Origin: Bacillota bacterium
GTDB lineage: Bacteria; Bacillota; UBA4882; UBA10575
NCBI GenBank assembly: GCA_012838955.1
Contig: DUOH01000021.1
Span: 1 to 64,000, forward strand
Direction: 5' to 3'
Length of the DNA: 64,000 nucleotides
The notes under the pieces are model-generated. The model worked only from the letters and a program-made list of their open reading frames with translations, searched no databases and was not told the DNA's origin. Below are positions 51,221-59,893 of this stretch, piece after piece. How positions within the stretch are numbered: position 1 is the first letter of the stretch; the number at the start of each line of letters is the position of its first letter. Both the position numbers and the translations under genes were made by a program.

Positions 51221-51480
51221 GGTTTATTTGTTCTTAAAAAGCTAACTCTATGTGGTTATACATACTCAGAATATCCTTGGGATGGATTTTCTAGGTGGAA
51301 CTAATTAAAATCCAAGAATAACCTGAAGATTAAACCCGCGTAATGTATGGTCGTAGACAAGGTCTAGTTTGCTTCTTAATCCGGAGACATCAGTCAAACT
51401 GTGAAGGTCTGTATAGGCATTAGAGGCATAAATCTCCCTCCCGGAGTCATGCTAATAAAAATGAATTCAGGAGGATGAGC
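51221..51480 (+). other. Noncoding region before the glutaredoxin-like gene
   Basis: No gene or strong promoter is seen in these 260 bp; the ribosome binding site AGGAGGATGAGC lies at the end. Confidence 0.4.
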
Positions 51481-51711
51481 ATGGCTGAAGTGACAGTGTA
51501 TACCACACCGACCTGTCCCTGGTGTCAAAAGCTCAAAGGGTTTCTGCACGACGAGGGGATTCCTTTCACCGAGATCAATGTAGCGGAAGATCCTGATAAA
51601 GCCAGGGAGATGATGGATAAAACCGGGCAACGGGGTGTGCCTGTAACCACCGTGGGTGATCAAGTAGTAATCGGTTATGACCCGGAGGCGCTCAGGGAGC
51701 TAATCCAATAA
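51481..51711 (+). CDS. Glutaredoxin-like protein
   Basis: The 76-residue protein has a thioredoxin fold of glutaredoxin size, with the redox motif TTPTCPWCQKLKG at the N-terminus, the cis-proline segment TGQRGVPVTTVG and a terminal VIGYDPEALRELI. These features fit the NrdH/Grx-like proteins of anaerobes that pair with a thioredoxin reductase. Its gene lies 20 bp before such a reductase, so the two probably form a redox couple. ATG 51481 has better spacing from AGGAGG than ATG 51475. Confidence 0.9.
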   Translation: MAEVTVYTTPTCPWCQKLKGFLHDEGIPFTEINVAEDPDKAREMMDKTGQRGVPVTTVGDQVVIGYDPEALRELIQ

Positions 51712-51731
51712 ACGAGTGTGGGGTGGGAGCG

Positions 51732-52724
51732 ATGATGAACAGCCCTGAGCATACAGACCTATATGATCTGGTCATTATCGGGGCGGGTCCGGCCGGGATG
51801 ACCGCCGCCGTCTACGCCGCCAGAAAAGGTCTGCAGGTTTTGGTGATTAGTAAGGACATTGGCGGACAGGTGAACTGGACCACCCTGGTCGAGAATTACA
51901 TGGGTTTCGAGGAGATTCAAGGACCGCGGTTGATGGAGAAGTTTCGTGAGCAGATGCAGGATGAGAAGGTGGTTTACCGGGAGGATGAGGTAAGCCAGGT
52001 ACAAGTTCAAATGCAGCGGAAAGCTGAAAGCGTATTTGCAGTGACCGGCAGAAAGAGTGGGACGCAATATGGACGAGCTGTAATCATCGCCACCGGGAAA
52101 CGCCCTCGTTCGCTTGGTGTCCCCGGTGAGGAGAAGTTTCGCGGAAAGGGAGTCAGTTTCTGCTCAACTTGTGATGCGCCTTTATTCCGGGATGCTGTCG
52201 TGGCTGTAGTGGGCGGCGGTAATTCCGGGGCGCAGGCGGTCATTGACTTACTGGGGGTAAACGCGCGTCAGGTTAATCTGATTACAGAATTTGACCTCAC
52301 GGCGGATCAAGTTTTGCTTGAACGGGTACTAAAAGATGAACGGGTGGAGGTTTACAGGTATCATCAAGTAAAAGAGATTATGGGCGACCGGATGGTGCAG
52401 GGGCTTCGAGTTGTGGACCGGTCAGGGGAGACCAGAGACCTTCCTGTAGCCGGGGTCTTTATTGAGATTGGCCTGGAGCCCAATACAGAGTTTCTGGATA
52501 TTTTGGACAAGAGCGCCCACGGGGAAGTGCTTGTTGATTGTCATTGTCGCACCAATATCAGGGGGATCTTTGCCGCCGGTGACGCCACCATAATCCCGGA
52601 AAAACAGATTATCATCGCCGCCGGTGAAGGGGCTAAAGCTGCTATCCAAGCCTGGAAATATTTGATGAGACAGAGCCCTGCTAATGAAGGAACAGGAGGA
52701 AGTCTGGTTTCGGCCGGGATCTAG
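51732..52724 (+). CDS. Thioredoxin reductase-like FAD/NAD(P)-dependent oxidoreductase
   Basis: The 330-residue flavoprotein has the FAD site VIIGAGPAGMTAAVYAARKG, the redox-active pair in VSFCSTCDAPLF, the NAD(P) site VAVVGGGNSGAQAV and the C-terminal FAD motif GIFAAGDATI. The layout is that of low-molecular-weight thioredoxin reductases and of AhpF C-terminal halves. Its likely partner is the glutaredoxin-like protein encoded just upstream. ATG 51732 follows GGGTGGGAG; a second ATG at 51735 and a GTG at 51723 are alternatives. A terminator follows at 52766. Confidence 0.92.
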   Translation: MMNSPEHTDLYDLVIIGAGPAGMTAAVYAARKGLQVLVISKDIGGQVNWTTLVENYMGFEEIQGPRLMEKFREQMQDEKVVYREDEVSQVQVQMQRKAESVFAVTGRKSGTQYGRAVIIATGKRPRSLGVPGEEKFRGKGVSFCSTCDAPLFRDAVVAVVGGGNSGAQAVIDLLGVNARQVNLITEFDLTADQVLLERVLKDERVEVYRYHQVKEIMGDRMVQGLRVVDRSGETRDLPVAGVFIEIGLEPNTEFLDILDKSAHGEVLVDCHCRTNIRGIFAAGDATIIPEKQIIIAAGEGAKAAIQAWKYLMRQSPANEGTGGSLVSAGI

Positions 52725-52765
52725 AACGGCTTTTCGGGTATGGTAAAACAAAATCTCCTTTCCGG

Positions 52766-52806
52766 CAAAAAACGCCCCCCGTCTATACCAGCGGGGGGTG
52801 TTTAAC
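52766..52806. terminator. Bidirectional intrinsic terminator
   Basis: CCCCCCG (52775-52781) pairs with CGGGGGG (52792-52798), with A residues before and T residues after the stem. It serves the reductase gene on the plus strand and the unknown gene at 52822-53193 on the minus strand. Confidence 0.8.
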
Positions 52807-52821
52807 CAATGTAAGCTTTAT

Positions 52822-53193
52822 TTACTTGCAGAAATTGCAGATGGTGCTTAAGCGGTTTGAAGGGTGAACTGTGACCAGCCCGGGCCCGCAGGGTAGTTTA
52901 CGGCCTTTGACCTTCATCGCCGCCACCTGCAGAATATTGATGACTGCCAAGAGGAGTTCAACAGTACTTAGGTTGTTATTGCTCAATAAAAATTGGGCTT
53001 GGTTCAGCCGGGCCAAAATATCATTCTTTGGTCCGCGGGCCAAGGGGAGATTGCGTACGCCTCCACGGACTAATTCAATCTGTTGACTCAGATTATCGGC
53101 AGTTGCTTGGGTGAAGGCCGCCGGATTTCCCAGAAAGTCGGTTACTTGCTGGAGAATATTTTCAATCCTGCGTAGAACAGAACAAGCGCTCAT
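52822..53193 (-). CDS. Protein of unknown function
   Basis: I do not recognise this 123-residue protein. It is predicted to be mostly helical (about residues 5-90), followed by a basic segment and a tail ending in CNFCK, which could bind metal with the upstream cysteines. There is no signal peptide or membrane helix. GGGAGGTGA precedes the ATG at 53193, so I place the start there and not at 53208. It is a single gene on the minus strand with a GC-rich terminator downstream (52766-52806). Confidence 0.6.
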   Translation of the reverse strand: MSACSVLRRIENILQQVTDFLGNPAAFTQATADNLSQQIELVRGGVRNLPLARGPKNDILARLNQAQFLLSNNNLSTVELLLAVINILQVAAMKVKGRKLPCGPGLVTVHPSNRLSTICNFCK

Positions 53194-53394
53194 GTAGTCA
53201 CCTCCCACTGTATCTTATGTGAATCTTCGCAAATGGGGGCAACCTCCGGTCATAAAGAGTCTATTAGCGTAAAAAAACATGTCTTTTTCCCATTGGACAT
53301 AGGGTGGCAAAGTTCCGGGTCATGATGTCCGGGTCTAAATTGTGATATAATATATTGACTATTGACGATTTTTATTTTTATAGGGGTTGGTTTG

Positions 53395-54639
53395 ATGAAG
53401 TTATCCGTAGTCTTGGCCGATGAAAACGGAGACTATTTTTTCGATGATACTCTGAAACCTTTAGGCGCGGCCGGAGGAGAATTGTGGGAGTTGGTTCCTG
53501 ACGACCTGATCCCGTTGCCGCCGGGAAGTGATCTTTTTTTTCTGCCGGGCAGAAGGGCGGTGGGGATTAATGCCATAAGCGGAGAGGTAGAAGTCGTTGC
53601 GGAAGAGGGCTTGTTACCGGTGGCTGCCATTCTGCCTCAGGGTTATACCAGACTATTGTTGCCTGCCTATCTAGGGGGAGAGGAGGCTCCGCATTTACCA
53701 CTATTTGGTTATACAGCTTTAGCCGCCCTGGGCGAAGATTTGTATGTAGCGGCTTTACCCACAGATGATCAGGTGAAATGGAATCCCTTATCATATAACA
53801 CTCCGGATTTAAAGGAATTGGTAAAGGCCAGGATCAAGGTCCAGCCGGAGAATAGAATTCTGCGGCATCTGGCGCATTGTGCCCTAAATTATCATTGTCT
53901 GACTGCGCAGAATATTTTTTACAGACGGTGGGAAGGGGGGATCCCCACTTCTCCTACCTGCAATGCTCAGTGTTTGGGGTGTATCTCCAAACAACCGGCG
54001 GGGTGTTGCCAGGCGCCGCAAGGGCGGATCAAATTCCAGCCGACTGTGGAAGAGATAGTGGAGATCGCCCGTCCACACCTGGAAACAGAGGAGGCAATCA
54101 TTAGTTTTGGCCAAGGTTGCGAAGGTGAGCCGCTTTTGGCTTGGCGGACCATTGCCGGGGCGATCAGGGAGATTAGGAAAGAAACGGATCAGGGAACAAT
54201 CAACATTAATTCCAATGCCGGGCTGCCCAACGCAGTAGAGGCGCTGGTCCGTGCCGGTTTGGATTCGGCCAGGGTTAGTTTGTTTTCGGCGGATCCAGAG
54301 AGTTACCAGGTGTATCATCGACCGCAAAACTATAGCTTCTCCCAGGTGGCGGAGTCTGTGGAGATTATGTTACAAGCAGGGGTCTTTGTCTCATTGAACC
54401 TCTTGGTCTTCCCTGGGTTTACCGACTCCCGTCGGCAAATGGAGGCCTTATTTGATTTTCTGCGGACACATCCAGTGCACATGGTGCAATTGCGCAATCT
54501 CAACATTGATCCGGATTGGCTTCACAAACAGATTGATATTTCCACCGGTGAAGCCTTGGGAGTGGCTACTTTCATCAAGGAGATGAAGGGAGAGTTTCCC
54601 GGAATTTCCATAGGGAATTTTAGCAGGGCGGTCCGTTAA
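53395..54639 (+). CDS. Radical SAM protein of unknown specificity
   Basis: The 414-residue protein has an N-terminal region of about 185 residues with no recognised domain, then a radical SAM core. The cluster motif is SPTCNAQCLGCIS, with the cysteines in CX3CX2C order, and downstream elements ISFGQGCEGEPLL (the GGE-type SAM-binding motif variant) and INSNAGLP fit the barrel. Extra cysteines lie at GCC in the following segment (PAGCCQAP). The enzyme would cleave SAM to start a radical reaction, but the substrate is unknown. ATG 53395 follows a GGGGTTGG sequence. The gene is not near an obvious partner. Confidence 0.85.
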   Translation: MKLSVVLADENGDYFFDDTLKPLGAAGGELWELVPDDLIPLPPGSDLFFLPGRRAVGINAISGEVEVVAEEGLLPVAAILPQGYTRLLLPAYLGGEEAPHLPLFGYTALAALGEDLYVAALPTDDQVKWNPLSYNTPDLKELVKARIKVQPENRILRHLAHCALNYHCLTAQNIFYRRWEGGIPTSPTCNAQCLGCISKQPAGCCQAPQGRIKFQPTVEEIVEIARPHLETEEAIISFGQGCEGEPLLAWRTIAGAIREIRKETDQGTININSNAGLPNAVEALVRAGLDSARVSLFSADPESYQVYHRPQNYSFSQVAESVEIMLQAGVFVSLNLLVFPGFTDSRRQMEALFDFLRTHPVHMVQLRNLNIDPDWLHKQIDISTGEALGVATFIKEMKGEFPGISIGNFSRAVR

Positions 54640-55026
54640 TTCGCCCGCGATTGCGCACGTTGTACATGGCTCATATATGAACGTGATGTGTGGCGTGGGA
54701 TTGTGTGCGGAAACGTGTGTAGCGCATGGCTTTTATATATGAACACAATAAATAATGCCCGTCTGCATGAATACAATGTACAGTGCACGACTGCAGACGT
54801 GGCCCTTCGACCAGATCTGAACCGGATACGCAGTACGTGGTTGCGTACATTGTGGTATGGTTTGTGATCCGAGAAGCATGGTTCACTTCACGACTGCGTG
54901 TTTTAGAGTAGCGCTTGCCAGCCGTGATCCTCGGTTTTCGGTGCGGATACGCAAGGTGGCGCATCATCTGTGATCCCTGTTACACAGGGCATATACGGTG
55001 CCGGGGCCATGGCTTCATAAAATGGC
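54640..55026. other. Noncoding region with unusual sequence composition
   Basis: No gene is seen in these 387 bp. The sequence is rich in GTG, CGCA and TATATGAAC-like words and has several short imperfect repeats: ATGGCT followed by TATATGAAC twice (near 54668 and 54727), CGGATACGCA twice and GTGATCC three times. It does not look like the surrounding genes or their spacers. Confidence 0.4.
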
Positions 55027-55752
55027 CTAGTGTTGGTGGAGACTGGGGGAAGGGATAAGTTGCCGACAATACTTCAGGATTCCTTTACTAATGGCCAAGG
55101 CTAAGGTTTCCTGGTACTCCGGGCTCTTGAGGAGAGCGGCGTCTTCCGTGTTGGAGAGAAAGCCGACCTCTATCAAGACGCCGGTCAGCCCTTTCTGTCT
55201 GATGATAAAATATCTGCCTGGCACGGCTTTTTGTGGTTTTTTCTGCACCTTATTTACCTCTTCTTGGATACTGAGGGCCAACTCTTTACTGGGAGCGGAG
55301 AGGTAATTATAGAAGACCACTGTCCCCTGTTTGTGGCGGGCTTCAGACCAATCGCAATGAATACTGATTAAACAGAGACTATTAGCTTGGCGGGCTTTCT
55401 GCACTCTCGCCAATAGATCCCGCCGGTGTCTGTCGATTCTTCCGGAGATAAAGGGGGAGAGATCCGTATCGGTTTCCCTGGTCATGACTACGCGCAAACC
55501 GCTTTGCTTGAGTTGGTCGCGGAGAGCCAAGGCAATGGCGAGGTTTATTTCTTTTTCCAGGATTCCGGTATGGTCGGCTGTTCCTCCGTCCACTCCCCCG
55601 TGTCCGGGATCAATGAGCACAGTCAGGTTTTCCAGCGGGCCCTGGGCCTTTCGGTAGAGGCCGGTAGCCAGCAGAAGAGAGGCTATGACTAGCAGGAGAA
55701 AGCTGCTGAAAATACGGATTAAGGTCTGGCGAGGGAAGAAAATGAATTTCAA
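55027..55752 (-). CDS. cwlD: N-acetylmuramoyl-L-alanine amidase, CwlD-like
   Basis: The 241-residue exported zinc amidase has an N-terminal membrane or signal segment (FSSFLLLVIASLLLATG) and an Amidase_3 domain with VLIDPGHGGVDGG, EKEINLAIAL, LISIHCDWSEA and GVLIEVGFLSN, giving both zinc histidines and the glutamates. In Bacillus the CwlD enzyme makes muramic-delta-lactam in the spore cortex, and this length and architecture fit it. A second, larger amidase lies at 31630. A TTG start at 55752 is preceded by GAGGTGA on the minus strand. Confidence 0.88.
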   Translation of the reverse strand: MKFIFFPRQTLIRIFSSFLLLVIASLLLATGLYRKAQGPLENLTVLIDPGHGGVDGGTADHTGILEKEINLAIALALRDQLKQSGLRVVMTRETDTDLSPFISGRIDRHRRDLLARVQKARQANSLCLISIHCDWSEARHKQGTVVFYNYLSAPSKELALSIQEEVNKVQKKPQKAVPGRYFIIRQKGLTGVLIEVGFLSNTEDAALLKSPEYQETLALAISKGILKYCRQLIPSPSLHQH

Positions 55753-55867
55753 AACCTGGTCACCTCAGTACGGTTTGATGCAAGGCGAATCAGTATATTT
55801 AGATTTATTCATCCGCTCTCTTTGATATGTCAGCGCGCGTAGAGAGAAGCAAAGGAGAGGGAGTTTC

Positions 55868-57235
55868 ATGTTCATGAACCGCTGGTGGAAGTTTGTGCAA
55901 AGAGCTGTTCCGCCTGAAGTAATTGCTCTGCTTCGGCTCTTTAAAGAGCATGGATTTACTGCATATATAGTAGGCGGCGCCCTTCGGGATTTGTTACTTG
56001 GTCAAATTCCGGCGGATTGGGATCTTGCTACTGACGCTCTTCCCGAAACAGTGGAAGAGATCTGCGCGACGCACAGTGCAGAAGGACTGAAAATAATCCA
56101 AGTTGGAAAGAAGTTCGGCGTCATCAAGCTTCTCAAGAGCACTCTGGACATTGAGGTCACTACTTTTCGTCAGGAGGGGCCGTATTCTGACGGCAGACAC
56201 CCGGATTGGGTGGATTTCCGGTCAAGGATTGAAGAGGACCTTTCCAGACGGGATTTTACCGTAAATGCCATGGCCTTGGAGGTCTTTAACAAGCAGTTGA
56301 TTGATCCCTTTGGTGGCAGGAAAGACCTGAGGCACAAGGTGATTAGGGCCGTAGGCGATCCGGAGCAAAGGTTCGCTGAGGATGCTTTGCGAATGCTTAG
56401 ATTCTTCCGTTTCCAATCCAGTCTGGGGTTTCGTGGGGATCGTAAGACGGAAGAGGCCATCACCCCTCATTTGCTGGAGAAGATTAGTCCGGAACGAATC
56501 CGGGAGGAAGTAACGAAGCTTTTGGTTTCTCCCCGGCCGGTCCAGGGGCTTTCCGGATTAATTCGAACCGGGTTATTATTATCCTTTGCCCCAGAATTTG
56601 CCGGGGTGGTCTCGGATGAGTGCTTGATCTCCCATGTACTGATGACCGTGGAGGCGATTACACCCCACCCCCGTTTAAGATGGGCTGCGCTCTTACATGA
56701 TCTCGCTAAAGCACAGTGTCGGGCAGTAGATGAGCGCGGTCTCCATTATTATGGACACGCAGAGGTTGGCGAGGAGTTGGCCCGAAATGTACTGGAACGT
56801 CTCCGCTTCTCCAAGGATTTTATAAAGCGCGTTACTATCCTGGTGCGGTGGCATATGTTTTCCGCGGATCCAAACCAGACTGATACCGCGCTTCGACGGT
56901 TAGCCTGTAGAGTAGGGGAGGAAAATCTCTGCGATTTGTTGGAATTACGCCGGGCGGATATCATTGCCAGTGGGCAAAACTACCACCGGGCTTGGGAAGG
57001 GTTTTCCGCCTTCGCCTCCCGGCTCGAAGCGCTCTTGCAGGCAGAAAAGGTATTAACTTTGCGGGATCTGGCGGTCAATGGTAAGGATATCATGAAAGTT
57101 TTGGGTATTCCCGCCGGGCCGCAAGTTGGGCAGATTCTGCAAGAACTATTTGCCTGGATCACAGAGGAGCCTGATCGAAATAATAGAGAAGACTTATATC
57201 GGTATCTTGAGGAACACTATTTATCTGGGAGCTAG
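55868..57235 (+). CDS. cca: CCA tRNA nucleotidyltransferase / polymerase A-type protein
   Basis: The 455-residue class II nucleotidyltransferase adds or repairs the CCA end of tRNA. The head shows YIVGGALRDLLLG and DWDLATDALPETVEEI with the catalytic aspartates, RRDFTVNAMALEV follows, and RMLRFFRFQSSLGF and LVSPRPVQGLSG belong to the body. An HD domain is present (LLHDLAKAQ), giving phosphohydrolase-like potential. All three tRNA genes in this window encode CCA, so the enzyme may serve mainly in repair. The ATG at 55868 follows AGGAGAGGGAG. It is separated from the sporulation block by about 150 bp. Confidence 0.94.
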   Translation: MFMNRWWKFVQRAVPPEVIALLRLFKEHGFTAYIVGGALRDLLLGQIPADWDLATDALPETVEEICATHSAEGLKIIQVGKKFGVIKLLKSTLDIEVTTFRQEGPYSDGRHPDWVDFRSRIEEDLSRRDFTVNAMALEVFNKQLIDPFGGRKDLRHKVIRAVGDPEQRFAEDALRMLRFFRFQSSLGFRGDRKTEEAITPHLLEKISPERIREEVTKLLVSPRPVQGLSGLIRTGLLLSFAPEFAGVVSDECLISHVLMTVEAITPHPRLRWAALLHDLAKAQCRAVDERGLHYYGHAEVGEELARNVLERLRFSKDFIKRVTILVRWHMFSADPNQTDTALRRLACRVGEENLCDLLELRRADIIASGQNYHRAWEGFSAFASRLEALLQAEKVLTLRDLAVNGKDIMKVLGIPAGPQVGQILQELFAWITEEPDRNNREDLYRYLEEHYLSGS

Positions 57236-57390
57236 AGATTGGAAGCTGAAAACTGGAATTCAGGTCATGAACAAAACGCCTACCGCCTTTGGCTTCCTAT
57301 TGTAAGAAGACCGGATCTTCCTGATTCATGTTTCGCCCGTTCTCCGCATAACCTTTGTTATGGATATTTTTCATTACCGGAGGTGGACTA

Positions 57391-57684
57391 GTGGAGAAGG
57401 GGAAGGATCGAAAGAACTGGCTTGGCAGGCTTATTAACTTCTTTGAGCTACCACCGGATGTGCTTTTAGATCTCCCCCGCCTGGTGATGAGCGGTAATGA
57501 AAAACTGGTTATTGAGAACCACCGTGGACTGCTTGAGTATACCAACGAAACAGTTAGAGTGCGCACGGCCGGGGGTGAAATTTTCATTACCGGGGAAGAC
57601 CTGAATCTGGTCTCTATTGAGCAGGAAGAGGTTTGGGTGGAAGGCCGGATCAGCCGGGTCGAGTTACCCAAGTGGAGGGGATAG
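57391..57684 (+). CDS. yqfC: Sporulation protein YqfC
   Basis: The 97-residue YqfC-family protein starts a block of genes whose order is conserved with Bacillus subtilis. The core LPRLVMSGNEKLVIENHRG and VRVRTAGGEIFITGEDL is typical. YqfC is made in the mother cell during sporulation, but its biochemical role is unknown. A GTG at 57391 follows GGAGGTGGA; the longer frame from 57355 lacks a good start. yqfD starts two bases after its stop. Confidence 0.9.
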   Translation: MEKGKDRKNWLGRLINFFELPPDVLLDLPRLVMSGNEKLVIENHRGLLEYTNETVRVRTAGGEIFITGEDLNLVSIEQEEVWVEGRISRVELPKWRG

Positions 57685-57686
57685 CC

Positions 57687-58898
57687 TTGTTTTGGCGGCA
57701 GATTGCAGCCTACTTCCGTGGTTATCTTGTGTTGAAATTTCAGGGGCTAAATCCGGAAAAAATCATAAACTGCGCGATCCAGCAAGGAATTAAGTTATGG
57801 GAGGTCAGGCGGGTTTCATCCGAGATTATAATCTGTAAAGTCGCTGCCGAGGATTTTAAGCACTTCAGAACACTGGTCAAAAAGACCGGATGTCGGACCA
57901 AAATTCTTGCCCGCTTGGGGTTACCCTTTTTCTATCGTCAATTGCAGCACAGGCGGGGTTGGCTCTGCGGAGCGGCGGTCTTTTTTTCTGCCCTATATAT
58001 TCTGGCCTCTTTTGTCTGGGTAATACAGGTGGAAGGAGTGGCCCGTATCCCTGTCGCCCAGGTCATGGCGGACCTTCATGAATTGGGACTTTACCCTGGG
58101 ACACCCAGGGGTAAAATAGAAGAAAAGCGTAATTGGTTAATTAGAGAGTTGAAGATCCGGTACCCGCAGACCGCCTTTGTTTCTGTGGAGTTAAAAGGGA
58201 TCGTGGCCCATATCGAGCTGGTGGAGAAAGAATTGCCACCGGCCACGCAGAAAGAGACCAGGCATTTATATGCGGTAAAGGACGGATTAGTCCAGGAGAT
58301 TGTGGTTTTGGAAGGAACTCCCCAGATTAAAGCAGGTGATATGGTCAGCAGGGGAGATTTATTAATTTTGGGGAAGAAGGTCCTGCGGAGATTGGATGGG
58401 ACTATTGTCACCACCGAAGTGAAGGCCGCTGGAGTGGTGAAGGCCCGTGTCTGGTATGAAGTCCACATTGAAGAGCCGCTTCTATATTGGGCAGCGGAAA
58501 TAGGAGAGGGAAAGAGGGTCGTCTATTATTTGCGGATCAAAGATTGGGTATTTCCCTTTTTTTCTTGGGGACGGGTTACAGGAGAAACCCGGAACTTACG
58601 GCAGCGATTTGAAATATATAAAGGAAGGAATCAGCTTGGTTTAGTAGAATTCTTTAAAGATACCTACCATGAGGTAAATTGGGTGCAAAGGCAGCTCACT
58701 ACTGAAGTCGCTTTAAATCGGGCAAGAGAGGAAGGTAACAAAAAGCTCCTTTATCTCTTGCCTGTAGGGGTCAAACCCGAGCGGTTGCAGGAAGAATGGG
58801 AGCCCAGAGAAGGATTTTTGGTTTATCGCTTGGTAGCGGAGACTTTGGAAAATATCGCAGTGGGTTCAGAAGGAGGAGAAACCTGGAATTTTGATTAA
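57687..58898 (+). CDS. yqfD: Sporulation protein YqfD
   Basis: The 403-residue protein has one central membrane helix (about residues 94-112, GAAVFFSALYILASFVWVI), with a cytoplasmic part before it and a larger extracytoplasmic part after it. This is the YqfD (spore protein YqfD/SpoIV-like) family, found with yqfC in spore formers; the role is not settled. The TTG at 57687 follows GGAGGGG. Its 3' end overlaps phoH by 8 bp, indicating a single transcript with the following genes. Confidence 0.9.
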   Translation: MFWRQIAAYFRGYLVLKFQGLNPEKIINCAIQQGIKLWEVRRVSSEIIICKVAAEDFKHFRTLVKKTGCRTKILARLGLPFFYRQLQHRRGWLCGAAVFFSALYILASFVWVIQVEGVARIPVAQVMADLHELGLYPGTPRGKIEEKRNWLIRELKIRYPQTAFVSVELKGIVAHIELVEKELPPATQKETRHLYAVKDGLVQEIVVLEGTPQIKAGDMVSRGDLLILGKKVLRRLDGTIVTTEVKAAGVVKARVWYEVHIEEPLLYWAAEIGEGKRVVYYLRIKDWVFPFFSWGRVTGETRNLRQRFEIYKGRNQLGLVEFFKDTYHEVNWVQRQLTTEVALNRAREEGNKKLLYLLPVGVKPERLQEEWEPREGFLVYRLVAETLENIAVGSEGGETWNFD

Positions 58899-59877
58899 CT
58901 CTGTAATAACGCTAGAGATTAACCCGGAAATTGCTCCAATCTTATTTGGGCAGTTAAACCAAAATTTACGGCAGATCTCGGAAGAATTGGATGTGAACTT
59001 ATCAGCCAGGGGGAATACTCTACACATCTCCGGGGACGAAGAGGACGTCTCTGTAGTCCTGTTAGTTTTGGAAACCTTACGGGATCAAGTGGCACAAGGA
59101 ATCGTTCCGGGACCTCACGAAATTAAGTATACTCTGGATTTGGTCAGGGATGACCGGAAAATTACACCGGAAGAAGCGGATCTGACCACGGAGGTTATTG
59201 TCGTAACCAACAGAGGGAAGAAGATTTTCCCCAGGACTTTGGGACAAAAAAGATACATTAACGCCATTCGTCATCACCTATTGACCTTCGGCATCGGGCC
59301 GGCCGGCACTGGGAAGACTTTTTTGGCGGTGGCCATGGCGGTGGCTGCTTTGCAAAGCAAAGAAGTGTCCAGGATCATCCTGACCCGTCCCGCAGTGGAA
59401 GCCGGTGAAAAACTGGGCTTTTTGCCCGGGGATCTACAGGAGAAAGTCGATCCATATCTAAGGCCACTCAATGACGCGCTTTTTGATATATTAGGGGGAG
59501 AATTATACCAGAAATATATGGAAAAACGGATTATTGAGATCGCCCCTTTGGCTTATATGAGAGGGAGAACTCTTGATGATTCCTTTATTATCTTGGATGA
59601 GGCGCAAAATACCACCCCTGAACAGATGAAGATGTTCCTGACCAGGATGGGTTTTGGCTCGAAGGTGATTGTGAACGGTGATATAACCCAGGTTGATCTG
59701 CCTAAAGGAAGTGTCTCCGGTTTGACTGAGGTGGCTACGATCTTTCAACATGTTCCGGACATTGCCATCGTCACTCTGGGTTATAAAGATGTGGTCCGTC
59801 ATGAATTGGTGCAAAAAATCATTCGTGCTTATGAAGAATATGAAAAGCAAAACGTGAAAGAGGAAAACGGTGTGTGA
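58891..59877 (+). CDS. phoH: PhoH-family ATPase
   Basis: PhoH-like proteins are cytoplasmic ATPases whose exact role is unclear, often linked to RNA metabolism through their neighbour YbeY. The 328-residue protein has the Walker A motif FGIGPAGTGKTFLAVAMA (about residues 133-150) and Walker B DSFIILDEAQNTTPEQMKMFLTR-type box (IILDEAQN), with VNGDITQVDLPKG following. The TTG at 58891 overlaps yqfD; AGGAGGAG is 13 bases away, so spacing is a little long. Downstream pgpH follows after 16 bp. Confidence 0.95.
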   Translation: MINSVITLEINPEIAPILFGQLNQNLRQISEELDVNLSARGNTLHISGDEEDVSVVLLVLETLRDQVAQGIVPGPHEIKYTLDLVRDDRKITPEEADLTTEVIVVTNRGKKIFPRTLGQKRYINAIRHHLLTFGIGPAGTGKTFLAVAMAVAALQSKEVSRIILTRPAVEAGEKLGFLPGDLQEKVDPYLRPLNDALFDILGGELYQKYMEKRIIEIAPLAYMRGRTLDDSFIILDEAQNTTPEQMKMFLTRMGFGSKVIVNGDITQVDLPKGSVSGLTEVATIFQHVPDIAIVTLGYKDVVRHELVQKIIRAYEEYEKQNVKEENGV

Positions 59878-59893
59878 TAAAGGGGGATCTTCC

